A model generated the notes under the pieces. That model saw nothing but the letters and a program-made list of their open reading frames with translations. It ran no database searches and was not told the DNA's origin. Both the position numbers and the translations under genes were made by a program. Below, in pieces: positions 40,476 through 52,639 of a stretch of 64,000 nt of DNA. Source of the DNA: Colocasia esculenta (Eukaryota > Streptophyta > Magnoliopsida > Alismatales > Araceae); contig CM024760.1 in the NCBI GenBank assembly GCA_014218235.1, positions 70,496,961 through 70,560,960 of the forward strand. The letters run 5' to 3'. Position 1 is the stretch's first letter. Each line of letters starts with the position of its first letter.

Positions 40476-42029
40476 TTAGGGTTTCTTCTTGTTGAATCCT
40501 AATCCATGAGATGTGGTTGTCATGTTGGATCCTAGCAATGCCTCTAGGTTATCTTGGCCTTTTGTGAAGGTTTGGATAACCTCCTCCCTTTCCTTTAGCT
40601 GGTTTTTAAGAACTTCAATTTCTTCAATTTTCTGTTGTTTTTCTTGTTTTTCAATTTCCAGCTTTTCATTTAAGTTTCTGAATTCTTGGGAGGCCTTTTG
40701 AGAGGCAAGTTTCAGTTCATCAATTAGGTTTAGGAGATTCTCTTTTTCTTCAAGCAAGTCTGTTACTTCAGATTCCAGTTCACAGATTCTATTGTTTGAA
40801 GATTGATTATGGTAGAGATTTTCAATTTTCTTTTTGATGTGTTTATTTTCTTTTCTCATTTCAGAATATCTTTCAACTAATTCTGCATACACATCCTGCC
40901 AATCTTCAACACTATAATCTTCAAAGGAAGTATTTACCTTTCCATCTGTGTTGTTGGCCATGAAGCAAACTTCCTCACTCTCTGAGCTTGAGGACTTCTT
41001 CTCTTCTTCTTCCTCACTTGTATCTTCATCAGACCAAGTGGCTACCATGGCCTTTGGCTTCTTATATTTCTGGAATCTCTTGTGCTTTTCCTTCTTGTTC
41101 TCAGGACACTCTCCTTTCATGTGTCTTGGCTTGTTGCACCTGTAACAGATAACATTTTCATCAGGTTTATGATTCTTATTGAAATTGGAAGAGGAAGTGT
41201 TCTACTTACCTGAGGGAAATTTCTTTTTCCCAGTCATTTTCCCTTTCCTATATTTCAAAAATTTCCTGAATTGTCTGGTCATGAGGGCAATCTCATCCTC
41301 ATTCGACTCAGATTCTTCAGAACTAGTCTTATCCTGATTTTTATCTTTGTTGCTTGAAGAGGCTTTGAGTGCCATAGGCTTGGTCTTAATGATGTGTTCT
41401 TCATTTCTTTTTAAGTTTATTTCATATGTCATTAAAGATCCAATCAATTCATCCAAAGAAATTTTGGACAAATCTTTTGAATCTTCAATAACGGTGGCCT
41501 TGGTATGCCAAACTGAAGAAAGTGAATGCAAAATTTTTCTTACCAAGTCTGCATCAGTATACTCCTTACCCAAAGCCTTGAGTCCATTGACTATCACCAT
41601 GAATCTGGCAAACATTTCAGAAATAGATTCATTAGATTTCATCATGAAAGTTCATATTCTGAAACTAAAATATTTGCCTTGGTCTCCTTGACCTGAGATG
41701 TTCCCTCATAGAGTAGTTCGAGTTTATCCCACATCTCTTTGGCAGATTTGCACATAGAGATTCTCGAATACTCCTTGGGATGGACAGCACACTGAATCAT
41801 GTTCATGGCACTATAATTCAGTGTAGCTTTCCTTATCTGTTCCCTTGTCCAGGTATCTTCTTCTCCCTGGTTCTCATAGGGACCCACCTCAACTACTTTC
41901 CAGATCTCATAGTTCTGGGCCCTTAAAAAACACTTGCATTCTGTTCTTCCAATAAGAATAGTCCAAACCATTAAAGAATGGTGGCCTATTTATGGAATGA
42001 CCCTCAGCTATGAAACCCTTTGAGTCCAT
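40476..42029 (-). pseudogene. gag: E2 Gag, broken in at least three places
   Basis: The start MDSKGFIAEGHSINRPPFFNG is at 42029. The capsid region (EIWKVVEVG, KEMWDKLELLYEG) is in another frame after a six-A run at 41925-41930. A second shift lies near 41650 and a stop at 41202-41204. The CCHC knuckle CYRCNKPRHMKGEC (about 41110-41150) has Arg where Gly is usual. The last frame (40476-41120) is Lys-rich, acidic and coiled coil. Not functional as it stands. Confidence 0.88.
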
Positions 42030-42164
42030 GACACTTAAGAAAATGCACAGAGAAAGAGTTAAACAAGCAAGCAAACAAACAAGCAAACAATCAAACACTC
42101 AATACTCAGAAACAAAAGCTGCTCAGATCAAATCAGATCGATGTAAACCCGCTCTGATACCAAT
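42030..42164 (-). other. E2 primer-binding site and leader
   Basis: On the minus strand TGGTATCAGAGC (42151-42162) follows the LTR end CCTTCA after two bases. A leader rich in TTGTTTGCTTG repeats precedes the gag ATG. Confidence 0.88.
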
Positions 42165-43915
42165 TGAAGGATCGAAATGAATGTGTGGAAAAGATCTAGA
42201 AGGGGGGGGGATGAATAGATCTTAGCCACTTTTGCGGAAGCTTAAGTAATTTGAAAACTATTTAGAATCAGAGGCAATGTTATCAGTGAAAAACTACAGA
42301 TCTGATTAGATTTGAGTGAGTTGAAAAACTTAGATGTGAAGCAAGTTGATTAAGTGAATTAAAAACGGATCCTATGCAAGCATCTAGCGGATGAATCAAT
42401 CAAACCACAGAAGACAAATGCACAAGGATTTTTTAGGTGGTTCGGAAATCACCCAAGTGATTCCTACATCCACCCCTCACAACCCGTGAGGCTTCACTAA
42501 CACAACTGGGCTACACACCCAAAGGAGCCTAACAACTCCAACACTTCAGAGCATACAACTCACACAACCTCTAGAGCAAGACTACTCTAGAAACACAGAG
42601 CAAGACTGCTCAAACCAACCCTGAGCTTAACAACTCAAACTGAGCTCGACGGCTCACACCAAACTGAGCACAATGCTCACACTAAAACTTGCTAGACACC
42701 AACTTAAGACTTAGATCCTCTAGCAACAGATCTAGTCGAAATTTGAGAACTCTAAAGAGAGTTATGCAGAAGCACTTGCATAATCTCAAAAGATATCTCA
42801 GAAGAACAGAAGAAAGGATGAATTGAATTGAGATGCTTCGTTCTTCAGTGTACTCCCTTGTAGAAGCTTGAATTGGTAAGGGACTTGTGAAGCTTGAAGT
42901 CCAAGTCGATGCTCTGCAATCTGAGAAGTTGGATCTTCCTCGAATTCTTCACCCAAGAAGTCTTCTACAGGATCTGCCTCCTTGGAATGCTTCAGAGAAG
43001 TCTTCAGGAATCAAATTCCAATTCCCACACCTTGAATTGGTGGGAATTGGTCTTCTGGAAGCACTTGGAGAGCAGGGGAAGGAGACACGAGCTCTTCTTG
43101 GCCGCCAGGAGCTTCTTGGAGGCTCTGAGAGAGTTGGGTCCCTTCTCTCTTGTAAAGGCTGGCCGAAAAGGCACTTTATATCCTTAGGATTCCAAAGATA
43201 CCCTTTTGGGGTACAAGGGCACGCATTCCTAGGAAGATTCTGATCGCCCTAGAAGGACACGTGGCAGCCATCAACTTTTAGAATGAAAAGTTTCCGTAGT
43301 GTGTCGACCTGCCCTAGTGGTAGTGTCGACACACTGTCCAGAATATGTAGAAGGCTGTTCTGGGAAGAAGGTCCCGTGCCGACCTGCTCTTGAGTGTGTC
43401 GACCTGCTGTCCCGAATCTGCAAACTGGCTGTTCTGGGAACTGGGTCTAGTGTCGACCTGCTCTGAGAGTGTGTCGACCTGCTGTCCCAATTCTTCAAAC
43501 TGGTTGTTCTGGAAATGGGATCTAGTGTCGACCTGCTCTGAGAGTGTGTCGACCTGGGTAGGCTTGATTTCTGAAAAACTGCCACTCGTGTCGACACACT
43601 CTTGACATGTGTCGACACAGTCTCAACATTTTTACACATTTTGCCTTTGAATCTGTGTTGATGTGTCGACACCATTGATGGGTGTGTCGACTCATCTTTT
43701 GCATAAAAATGTTTGTACCTGAAAAATAAACACATATATCATTAGTTAAATGATTTGTCATGACCATAAATGATAAATGTGGTTTGAAAAATACTTTTTG
43801 AACATGAATTTCAGGTATGATGTTTTTGACATGTTTCAATTAAATTGCTTTAAGAACACCTCTTGTCATCATCAAAATAGGAGGGAAATGATATGAATTT
43901 GCATTCAACCCAACA
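42165..43915 (-). repeat. E2 5' LTR (right copy, 1751 bp)
   Basis: Partner of 23997-25745. TATA at 43174-43183 and GTCGAC array at 43302-43693. Differences from the other copy include CG to TG or CA changes inside the palindromes (for example GTGCCGACC near 43377). Confidence 0.95.
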
Positions 43916-44070
43916 CTAAAGAGCCATTACATCAGGGATAGGCCATCATTGCTGTTACTTATGTGTAACCAAAGGGTAAGTTGCAAGTGATACGTGTTAA
44001 GGTAAGAATCAAAGGATTCTTACTATGACACATGAGCAACCAACGTGTCTCTGCATAAGAAGGTGTTGAG

Positions 44071-44081
44071 GGCTATAAAAG
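44071..44081 (+). promoter_or_regulatory. TATA box of LTR S3
   Basis: GGCTATAAAAGTC, the best TATA match in the window, about 1.1 kb into the LTR once E2 is removed. Confidence 0.6.
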
Positions 44082-45181
44082 TCACTGCCCTTCCATCGCA
44101 CACACCCTTCTCCAACCATTGTTCCTGTCTCTGCTCTTGTCTTCCTCTTCTTGCTGCTAGAAGAGAGTGGTGGAGGAGCTACGGATCTGTTGATAGAGGT
44201 GCTGCTGGAGGAGCTACTGGTGTTCCTAGCTTTATAGCCACTGCAACTACTCTTCCTTCTGCTCTTTCGGTCACTTAGTTGCTTCATTTGGTGAAAACAT
44301 TGCAAGCACGCCAATAACCTTAAGGAGGGAAAATACTTCTCTAGCTGAGTGTGGGTTTTCTCATCAAGGATATTAGCGAATTCATCGTTTAAGAAAGGTA
44401 GGATTCGATTCTCTTTCTTTCTTCTCTAACTCATGTTCTTGAACATTCTTTAGAACCTATTGTTTGGATGTTCAAGTTTATGTTCTAATGTCATGAGTAC
44501 CTCTAGCACTATTTGTGTATCTTGTATTGCTGTAGAAGCTACTCTTCGAGATTCATATGATCCCTGTTTGGAAAGGATCTTCTTCCAGTATCACGTTGTA
44601 GTAGATTCCTAGCTATTCAGGTGTAGGATTCATCTTTCTACGGTTCAATTCGGTTTTCATATGTCATAAGGAATTCGTAATGAAAGAATAAGTGACTATA
44701 CTTGTGATTCTCTTTTTCCCTTTCCGGTCATGATAGAAATACTCTTGTTGGGGAAGGAACAACTTGATTCTATTTAGAAATCAATTCTTACTTTACCTTT
44801 GATCTTTGTTTAAGATCTGGAGTCATGTAGAAGTTCTAATATCTATAGAACTATGTGAGAACTTTTACTTAATTGTTAGGTACTTCAAGCCTTGATTTAG
44901 ATTCATGAAACACTTGGAGTGTTAGTGTTTATCTTATAGGAATCTTCCCAACAAACCATTGTTAACAAGATCAGGCTTCCAGTACTACATTATGTCTAGT
45001 TCTAGCTACACAAGCTTGAATTGTAAATCTCTCGTTTCATCTCGCTTGTTCAGTTTATAAACCATTGTGAGAACTCCAATTAGACTCTTCTATTTGATAT
45101 AAAACATGCCTTGGTTTATAAGTTCTATAATTAGGGTGTTTAGGATGGATTTAAAGTCATTTCTGGAAGTTCTACTGCTAC

Positions 45182-45358
45182 CTGTCGACAGCCAGCCCAA
45201 AGCTGTCGACAGGCGCATGTCTTCCAGAACTCCAGATTTCTGGACTGTATGTATCTGTCGACAGCCCTCTTGTTGCTGTCAACAGATACCCACAGAGCCA
45301 GCAAACCTGAGCTCTGTCTGTTGCCATCTGTCGACAGCCCCTTCCTGGCTGTCGACAG
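45182..45358. repeat. CTGTCGACAG cluster in S3
   Basis: Five intact sites (near 45182, 45203, 45254, 45329, 45349) and one CTGTCAACAG near 45276, the same variant as in the Copia E3. TTCTGGAA (45171) and TTCCAGAA (45222) flank it. It lies downstream of the TATA box, unlike the Copia arrays. Confidence 0.85.
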
Positions 45359-45700
45359 CACTTGTTCTGCCTTGTATTTCAGCAACTTTTTATGATAAAA
45401 CTCTTGCTTAAACTTCACCATATTAGCCTACCAAGTTACCCCCCCCCCCTAATTGCCTTAGTGTTTACTATCATTCCATTGTAAAGATTACCCTCTTGGT
45501 GTACCTTACTCACCCTTGAGTTATCCTTGAAGTTGTTAACTACAAATGGCACTCTGTTGAGTCCATTCTCCTGTATTCGATAATTGAGTTCATGTAACTT
45601 GATGTCTTGAGAGTTCAAATGCTTGAACACCATGTGAGATATGATTAATGGATGATGATGACATTTATTGGGTCCTTGGACCCCACCTGACTGATATGCC

Positions 45701-45861
45701 TGTGCAAATAGGGCTGGTCTAGTCCTGGGAGGAGCACCCGAATTCATTTTCTGACCGTACGGAATGATAAAGGACAACTACTGTGCAAATAGGGCTGGTC
45801 CAGTCCTGGGAGGAGCACCCGAATTCATTTTCTGACCGTACGGAATGATAAAGGGCAACTG
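45701..45861. repeat. 81 bp tandem duplication in S3
   Basis: TGTGCAAATAGGGCTGGTC units start at 45701 and 45782 and are nearly identical. They are followed by a 31 bp duplication (45883-45944, TACTGTTGATTA units). Confidence 0.85.
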
Positions 45862-45950
45862 GATGTTTGGCATAGCATCAAATACTGTTGATTATAGTCA
45901 TCCTGTTACCTGATACTGTTGATTACAGTCATCCTGTTACATGTTCTGTG

Positions 45951-45953
<3 letters not shown>

Positions 45954-45982
<29 letters not shown>
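45954..45982. repeat. TA dinucleotide microsatellite
   Basis: About 14 uninterrupted TA units within S3. Confidence 0.9.
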
Positions 45983-45984
<2 letters not shown>

Positions 45985-46563
45985 AACCAAATTATGAGAT
46001 TCACTGTGAATTTCTGAGCACGTTTTGTAATTCAGTACCACTGTTCCAATTTTCATTATCATGATAAGATATTTGTTTGTTCATCTTTAGTATCAGTTAA
46101 GTCTTTTCTTGTGTTTACATGAACTAGAACTTGAGTTTCAATGTGAATTCTTGAGCATATCCCATGTATCCATTCTACTGTTTCACATTCACTGTCATAT
46201 TTAGATGCTTGTTGGTCCATCTATGATTTCACTCAAGTCTTTTCCTTGATCATCATACCCTTTAATCCTTTGATTTGAGAATTTGAATCCTACTGGGCTA
46301 GTTAGCTCACTAAATCCTATTTTTCAGGTATCTAAAAGGCCGGAACTTCGGGATTTGTGTGTGGAGAGACCATCCTTGACGACATTTTACTTTTGAGATT
46401 ATAAATTGGAAATCTTGTAAAATTCATAGAATGACAATTGTCAAATTTTTATTTAATAGAGCTCTTGAGCAATTTACTGCCCAATTAGTTTAAATTTTAC
46501 TCTTGATTCCTCTTGCGTTCACATTCTGGCATTTATAGATATATTAAATGTCGGGACGTGACA

Positions 46564-46839
46564 ACACCTATTACAATAGGTCTTCGTTTCTACAAAAGGG
46601 AATCAGCCACCTACTACACAATAGGTTTTCTCTTCACTTAAGAAGAGGAACACTCTAAGAAGAGTTTTGAGGTGGTGGCCCCTAGACCAAGCTAATAGCA
46701 ATAATACAATGTTTGATCTGAGGCACAATCTGAGAGAACACAAGAACTACAATGGGAAATAGCTCTCTCAGATCACTACAAGCTCTCTCTTACAAGAAGG
46801 ATGAGAAACAAGACTTTCAGGAGAGCTAAGAGCAGGAGA
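46564..46839 (-). repeat. E5 5' LTR, segment 3
   Basis: Between S3 and S4. It begins with the second ACACC and ends GGAGA (46835-46839), the first S4 target duplication. It is rich in AAGCTCTCTCT, as in the R/U5 part of the E4 LTR. Confidence 0.8.
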
Positions 46840-49800
46840 TGTCACACCCCAACATTTAGCAGCGGAAATAAATATCGGAATGCGTGAACGATACAAATAT
46901 AAGTATCACAGTCGAGTAACTCAGAGTAACAACTAAATATAACAACATACTTGAGACAATAATATTGTCAGCTAAAATACTCTTTATTTCATTTTCATTC
47001 AACTAATTAAAAACCTTACATCATCCGAGCCAACCATAGGTCCCATTATTCAAATTTCATAGTAAACTTCATGAAAATGTATCATCATTACATATGCGAC
47101 TCAAACATCTATTCCTAGTCCTCCATCTCTACAAGTGACGGGTGCTCTTCACTCATGCCCTGCCCTATCAGTGTCCATGAATTTTTCATCACTACCTGAA
47201 ATGTTTAGGATGATAGGGTGAGCAAACTAGCCCAGTAGGATTTACATCTCAATATGCGGACACTAATATACATGATTAGCATTTTAAATAAGCAGGATCT
47301 TAACAGGAACATGATGACTATGCATGCATTTCTAACAAAACAAATGGCTGAATAGAATGAATATCATAATGAAACAAATACTGACTTTTATATGTATTGG
47401 ACAGGTAATTCAAGAATAGAATCGTATCACAAGGATTGGTCATATTCACACAGATATCACATATTCACATGATCAAATGTATCATATTGAACTTATCATA
47501 TCAAACGAAGGCACATTCACACAAATCTTGCACACATACCAGTGCCATGCCAAGCACCACAAGTCCATACTCCCGCAGTTAATAAGTACGATGGGGCACT
47601 CCTCCCCAGGACCAGACAGGGCCCTTATTGCACAGGCATTAGTCAAATGGACCGAAGTCCCACGTTGTGCCGATCAAACATATACATATTATGGCCACAG
47701 ATTTTCAATAACAAGCTCATAGTAATAAGGACATGATCATTCATAGAGTTCAAGGTATGACAAAAGCTCGAGAGATCAATTGGACAGCATAACGGCGTAA
47801 CTTATGTTCCATAATTCTTTAGTGTCTTAACAAGAGTATGACTAATGACATATCGTACATGGTACAAGTGCTCTCTATCTCCAGGATACTTCATGGTACA
47901 ACCAGCTCGGTCTCTATGAGGGAATCCGCAGAGTACAGAGACTTACGGAGGTCTTAGGGAAAAGGTCGCTAGTCTGCCAATACGGAATGACCGGCAGAGA
48001 GCTTCCAATTCCCCAAGAGGGGTGTGCCTAATCATGCAAACGTGTAAGTGTCGTGACACTGAGCTTTCCTATTTATGCGGCAATTTATGAACAAAATATG
48101 GAAACCTCAGAAAGCACGTAATAAGGAAAGTCCACATGCAACAAGTAAGATAATGGAAAAACTCTAAACCAAGCAAATTCATTCTAACATGTATCCTCCA
48201 CAGATTCATATCACAACTTATCATGACAGATTTTATATCAAGCTAGATCATGAGATAATAATCAAATGAATATAAGATCAATCACTTTACATTATAAATT
48301 AGAATTGTATTCATGTCTTAATAGTTTTCAAATGGGTTGATCACTTTTAGGCCAATGCATCACTAAGTAGCATGATTACAGACTAAGCTAACACACATGT
48401 TGACTGACCAACCGAAAGGAACAGTCTCGGGTCGGACTTTGAATCGCGACGGGTTCAGACGTCGCTTTTCAAAGAACAGTGCCCAGTTAAACAAGACTCG
48501 GTGTAAAGACACAAAATCGCGATGGACATTCCTGTCACGTTTAAATCGTGACAGGATAGATGGTCGCCTTTCTTTCATAAATCGATTACCCGATCGATTG
48601 CCTAACCAGAATCGCGACGGTCTCGTCCGTCGCGTTCACAACGCGATAGAACGATATGTCGCAATGATTCCTGAATCGCGACGCTTTACCACGTCACGTT
48701 CATGCATGGATTTCAAACTTCGAATGTAAAAACTGTACGGAATCAGATGGGCGGTAAACTGACAAATCGCGATGGCACATACCGTCACGTTTATGACGGG
48801 TCCAGAAACCCACGCAACACATAGTTTGAGGTGTCAGGGTTGACCGGTCAGACCTTAAATCACGACACAAGACTCGGTCACCTTTTCCTGAATCACGACG
48901 TACCAATACGTTACGTTCATGCATGCAGAATCGCAACGTCTGGATACGTCACGTTCTTGGATCTTACCCGAAAACGCAGAAAAACGATACACCCTTCATG
49001 ATAGACTTATAACTTGAAATCTAATGACATCTAGACAAAACTCTAAACATAAAAAGTGTTCAGGACATTCAGTAGAAGCGAACCATGGTTTTGGTTTGAT
49101 CCAAAATGACCTCAATTTGCGTAAAACACAGTATAACTATGGAAAGCCCTAAACTTGCGCGACTTATGGAAAATGCTTAATACGACGAACATGCTTGATG
49201 GAATTTGGGCAAAATAGATGCAAAATAAACTAGACACGATGCTCTTTCAAATTGTATAGCCCTAGTTTATTTTAGGCCCGAGATCACCTACCTTGTAGTG
49301 GATCTAAGAAGGTCTTCTTCACAGGTCGCAGCAGAGAATAGGTCGGAGAAGATGGTGTCCTCCTGGCCGATCTCCTCCTCTCCCAGAGCTCTAGTCCACC
49401 TCTTCACATTCCCAACACAATGGTAAACTTCCCCTAAACGTTTTCTGGTGATCTCTTATAGTTTTAGGGTTTATTTTTAGTCCTAATGAGGCTAGGAAAG
49501 GTGGGTTGCGATTTCTGCATATAACCTTCCATATATTGGGATTTCTCCTCCCAATAGGAGTAGCTACAACCTTAAGAAAGCTCTCAGCATGGTTGGCCAC
49601 GATTTGGGTAACTATGCTTGGCTAATAGCATTAGTTTAAGCCCTAATTTGCCCTTTCCTAATTTCTGCATATTTATGGTCACGAATTTTGGGGTTTATTG
49701 CTATTGGGTTTTGATCTTTGGCCCATTTGGAGTTGTTTGGGCCCACTTAATTTAATTAGTTAGTTTCACACTTTGAGAGTTTAATCATGACTTTTATTTT

Positions 49801-49872
49801 ATTTCTATACACCATTTTTATTTATTGCTATTTTTCTATATTTTAAATCATTTAATTTTTCGAGGCGTTACA
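46840..49872 (-). repeat. S4: solo Gypsy-type LTR (3033 bp)
   Basis: TGTCACACCCC...GAGGCGTTACA with perfect GGAGA duplications (46835-46839, 49873-49877). On the minus strand it starts TGTAACGCCTCGAAAAA like S2 and S3. Same family as S1. It holds TGAGCAAACTAGCCCAGTAG (near 47220), the complement of the shared late motif. No interior, so a solo LTR. Confidence 0.9.
48440..48960. repeat. TCGCGA inverted-repeat array in S4
   Basis: Facing pairs such as TCGCGACGG then CCGTCGCG at about 48612-48635, TCGCGACG then CGTCACG at 48675-48699, and TCGCGATGG then CCGTCACG at 48766-48788. At least six pairs, several decayed at CG. Confidence 0.75.
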
Positions 49873-51380
49873 GGAGAGGTTTCTAAATGGAGGGCCAAGC
49901 TCTATATCACACACTTCTCATTGGCTTTGAATCTATGCACTTCAGTGTGTTAAAGACCGATGGACTTTACTGTGTCCACAAGCTCTTATTTATCTTCTCA
50001 TCTTGTGAAGTATCCGTTGAAGCATCTGTTATGCCTCTTGTCTTGAAACTTGTTTCCTGACAGATGTAGCAGATCCAACGTAGGATGAGTGTGAGACTAC
50101 CAAAAATTTGTAGACATTCAATGTTTAGATAGAGATAGAAAGAGAGAAAGCATATGGATATCTTCTGTGTAGTATGTCCAACGTTGTAGTCATGTGTGAC
50201 TACCAGAAACCTGCAAGCATTTAATGCTGAGATACAGATGGATCATATGGATATCCTCACTGTCAGCCAACGTCACATGTTAGCTGTAAGATGATATACC
50301 AAAGAGAATAAGCTCATTCTATCACATTTAAAGTGTCAGAAGATATGTCACGAAAATAGTAAGCTATAAAAGATGATGTGCATGGGAACTGTATCCGTTG
50401 ATAGATCATACGTAAGAGAGAATGTACCAGATGGTGGTAAGTTTGAAATGCACATAATTTGATAATGTTGCGCGCCAAGATTTGTTTATGACAAAGATTA
50501 ATCATAAGAGCAATCAATATATTTTAATTGCAACCACAGTCAATAATTTTATTGCACAGATAATTATCAAGATATAGAAATTAATATATCTGGAGTAGCA
50601 ATAGACAAAATAATCCCAATCAATGTTTAAAAGATAGTTGATACTAAACAGCAACCAATGTCTAAGAGTAATCAATGTTCAAGAACAATCGATTTCTAAA
50701 TAGCAATAGATGTCTAAAGGCAATCGATGTCTAAAGGCAATCGATATTCTAAGGCAATTGAGTCTAAGGGCAATCGATGTTCGAAGGTAATCGATGTTCT
50801 AAAGTAATTGATGTTCTAAGATAATCGATGTTTAAGTGTAATAGATGTTAAATATAATCGATGTTCTAATGCAATCGATGTTTAAGTGCAATTGATGTGA
50901 AAGACAATCGATGTTCTAATGCAATCGATGTTTAAGTCCAATCGATGTTTCAATGTAATCGATGTTCTAATGCAATCGATGTGAAAGACAATCGATGTTC
51001 TAATGCAATCGATGTGAAAGACAATCAATGTTCTAATGCAATCAATGTTTAAGTCCAATCGATGTGAAAGACAATCGATGTTCCAATGCAATCGATGTTT
51101 AAGTGAGACTATAATCGATGTATAAGTGAAACTATAATCGATGTTTAAGTGAACTGTAATCGATGTATAAGTGAAACTATAATCGATGTTTAAGTGAACT
51201 GTAATCGATGTATACATAGAAAAATCTTATGGGAAGAATTCTAACTAGATGAGTTGATATAACTTACTGGAGTTATTTCTCTTGACCTGTTGACAATCTT
51301 TAGAAGAAATGTTAGTAAATAAATATTTGTCAAGGTTTTCTTATAACCAAAATAAATATATAGGGATGAGTTGGTCATCA
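49873..51380 (-). repeat. E5 5' LTR, segment 4 (outer end)
   Basis: It begins with the second GGAGA. It carries a weak TATA-like site (minus GATATAGAGC near 49905-49915) and the AATCGATGT array. The outer edge GAGTTGGTCATCA on the plus strand corresponds to TGTTGACCAACTC-like LTR starts. With the other segments the E5 LTR is about 2.1 kb. Confidence 0.78.
50640..51215. repeat. AATCGATGT array in E5 LTR
   Basis: About 30 units of CAATCGATGT at 10-22 bp spacing, joined by TTCTAATG, TTTAAGT or GAAAGA. Core palindrome ATCGAT; the best unit is ATCGATGT with ACATCGAT on the other strand. Some units read CAATCAATG or AATTGATG. Confidence 0.9.
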
Positions 51381-51513
51381 TGTCACACCCCCCGATTTTA
51401 GCAACGGAATTAATCAGGAGACGTGACGAACAAGCGAGCAATCAGAAGCCATAGACAAATGGCTAGTACTAGTAGTGCCTACAATCTAATAAAAAAATAT
51501 CTTTCTTTCTTCA
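51381..51513 (-). repeat. S5: fragment of a Gypsy-type LTR
   Basis: TGTCACACCCCCCGATTTTAG resembles the S4 edge TGTCACACCCCAACATTTAG. Only about 130 bp remain before E6 sequence begins. The internal junction is a truncation, not an LTR end. Confidence 0.5.
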
Positions 51514-51810
51514 TCACAAATGAATATTACAATCTCCATGACCAGAAAATCTAACAGTTCCTAATTCCTTGTCAATTTTTTGGCATTCTTCTGAATCAAA
51601 GATAACTTTGTGGCCTTTATCACACAACTGACTAATGCTTAGCAAGTTGTGATTAAGACCTTCCACAAGCAGGACATTTTCAATTAAGTTAGAAGCATCC
51701 TTACCTACCTTACATGTGCCAATTATATGGCCTTTATTGTTACCTCCAAAAATGACTTGGCCTCCATCTTTCTCTACAAGCAACCAGAATTTATCTCTAT
51801 CTCCAGTCAT
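51514..51810 (-). pseudogene. pol: E6 protease and GAG-pre-integrase fragment
   Basis: Minus-strand MTGDRDKFWLLVEKDGG continues the protease signature; DSGCSRHMTGD can be read just upstream at 51795-51835. It follows with FGGNNKGHIIG and LSISQLCDKGHKVIF, then ends at the truncation. Very similar to E2 39500-39740. Confidence 0.85.
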
Positions 51811-51883
51811 ATGCCTTGAGCAGCCACTGTCAAGGTACCATTTGTTATGATGTTGGGCTGCTAGGCATTCCTACATAAACAAA

Positions 51884-52210
51884 TCAAAAAGAGAATTTTG
51901 GTACCCAAATTACTTTGGGTCCCATGTGTTCATTCATACAAGAAAGTAGATGCTTTGGAATCCACATTTGTCTATATTTTATTATGCCCTGTTTATACCA
52001 ACAATGTGATTCAACATGACCAAGTTTTTTACAGAAGTTCCATGATGGAGCTTGGTTTCTTATGATTTTCTTATGGTCATTCTGAGCATATGCATTTATG
52101 TTGTTTTGCATCTTTTGATCATTCCAATACTTTGTTTGTCTTGATATGTCGACATATTGCCATGTTTGTGGACAATTCAAGTTCCGATATAGATACTTGT
52201 CGATAAGCAC
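51884..52210 (-). pseudogene. E6 gag-pol linker with second CCHC knuckle
   Basis: WNFCKKLGHVESHCW is a C-x3-GH-x4-C knuckle (the first Cys is replaced by Asn), then GPKVIWVPKFSF. Same position and ending as in E3. Confidence 0.65.
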
Positions 52211-52225
52211 TCTTACTTGTCGACC
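52145..52225. repeat. GTCGAC cluster in E6 gag-pol linker
   Basis: ATGTCGACAT (52147), CTTGTCGATAAG (52195) and CTTGTCGACCAG (52217). Same linker position as the E2 cluster, with TTGTCGA contexts like the E6 LTR. Confidence 0.7.
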
Positions 52226-52639
52226 AGTCCAATTCTTCTGCTTGTTTTTCAGTTGAGCTTGTTCGTTTGTTTTTTATCTGTTTTGAACAAATAATGTGAT
52301 CAAAGTTTGTCCAAATTTCTTCTTGTTTTCATTCTGAAATCCCAATCCATGTTTGGTAGTGTTTGTTTTAACTCATAGCACAACATTAAGGTTTTCTTTA
52401 CCTCTAACAAACTTTGATAAGGTTTCATTCTTATCTTTTAGATCTTTTTGAACTTCTTCCATTTTCTTCTGAATTTCTTTGTTTCATTCTTAAGTTTTTC
52501 CAGAAACTCACTTAGCACTTGTTTTCTTTTTTCACTTCCCTAAAGTTTTTCTTTCATGCAATCAAGTTCAACATGAAAATTTTCTTTTTCATTCTTCAAG
52601 TGATTTACTTCTTTATTCAGAGATTCAACTTGCTCATTT

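Larger units (their letters stand above)
23997..43915 (-). mobile_element. E2: near-complete Sirevirus-like Copia with ORF3, carrying nested E3
   Basis: Two LTRs of 1749 bp (23997-25745) and 1751 bp (42165-43915) and perfect CTAAA duplications (23992-23996, 43916-43920). On the minus strand: PBS, gag, a linker with GTCGAC sites, protease-integrase-RT-RNase H, a structured spacer, ORF3 and PPT. Without E3 the element is about 13.4 kb. By eye the LTRs differ at about eleven positions and a 2 bp G-run indel, so insertion is recent. Gag and pol carry frameshifts and a stop. Confidence 0.95.
43916..46563 (+). repeat. S3: Gypsy-type LTR, right segment
   Basis: It starts with the second CTAAA and ends GTCGGGACGTGACA, followed by ACACC (46564-46568), the second S3 duplication. 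Without E2 the LTR is 3157 bp. It holds a TATA box GGCTATAAAAG (44071-44081), a CTGTCGACAG cluster (45182-45358), short tandem duplications and a TA run. The end motif CTACTGGGCTAGTTAGCTCA (about 46290) matches S2. No interior is present, so it is a solo LTR. Confidence 0.88.

Noticed and set aside
42151..42162. TGGTATCAGAGC-type sequences as tRNA gene ends
   Set aside because: They are 12-base primer-binding sites next to LTRs; no tRNA body or T-arm is present.
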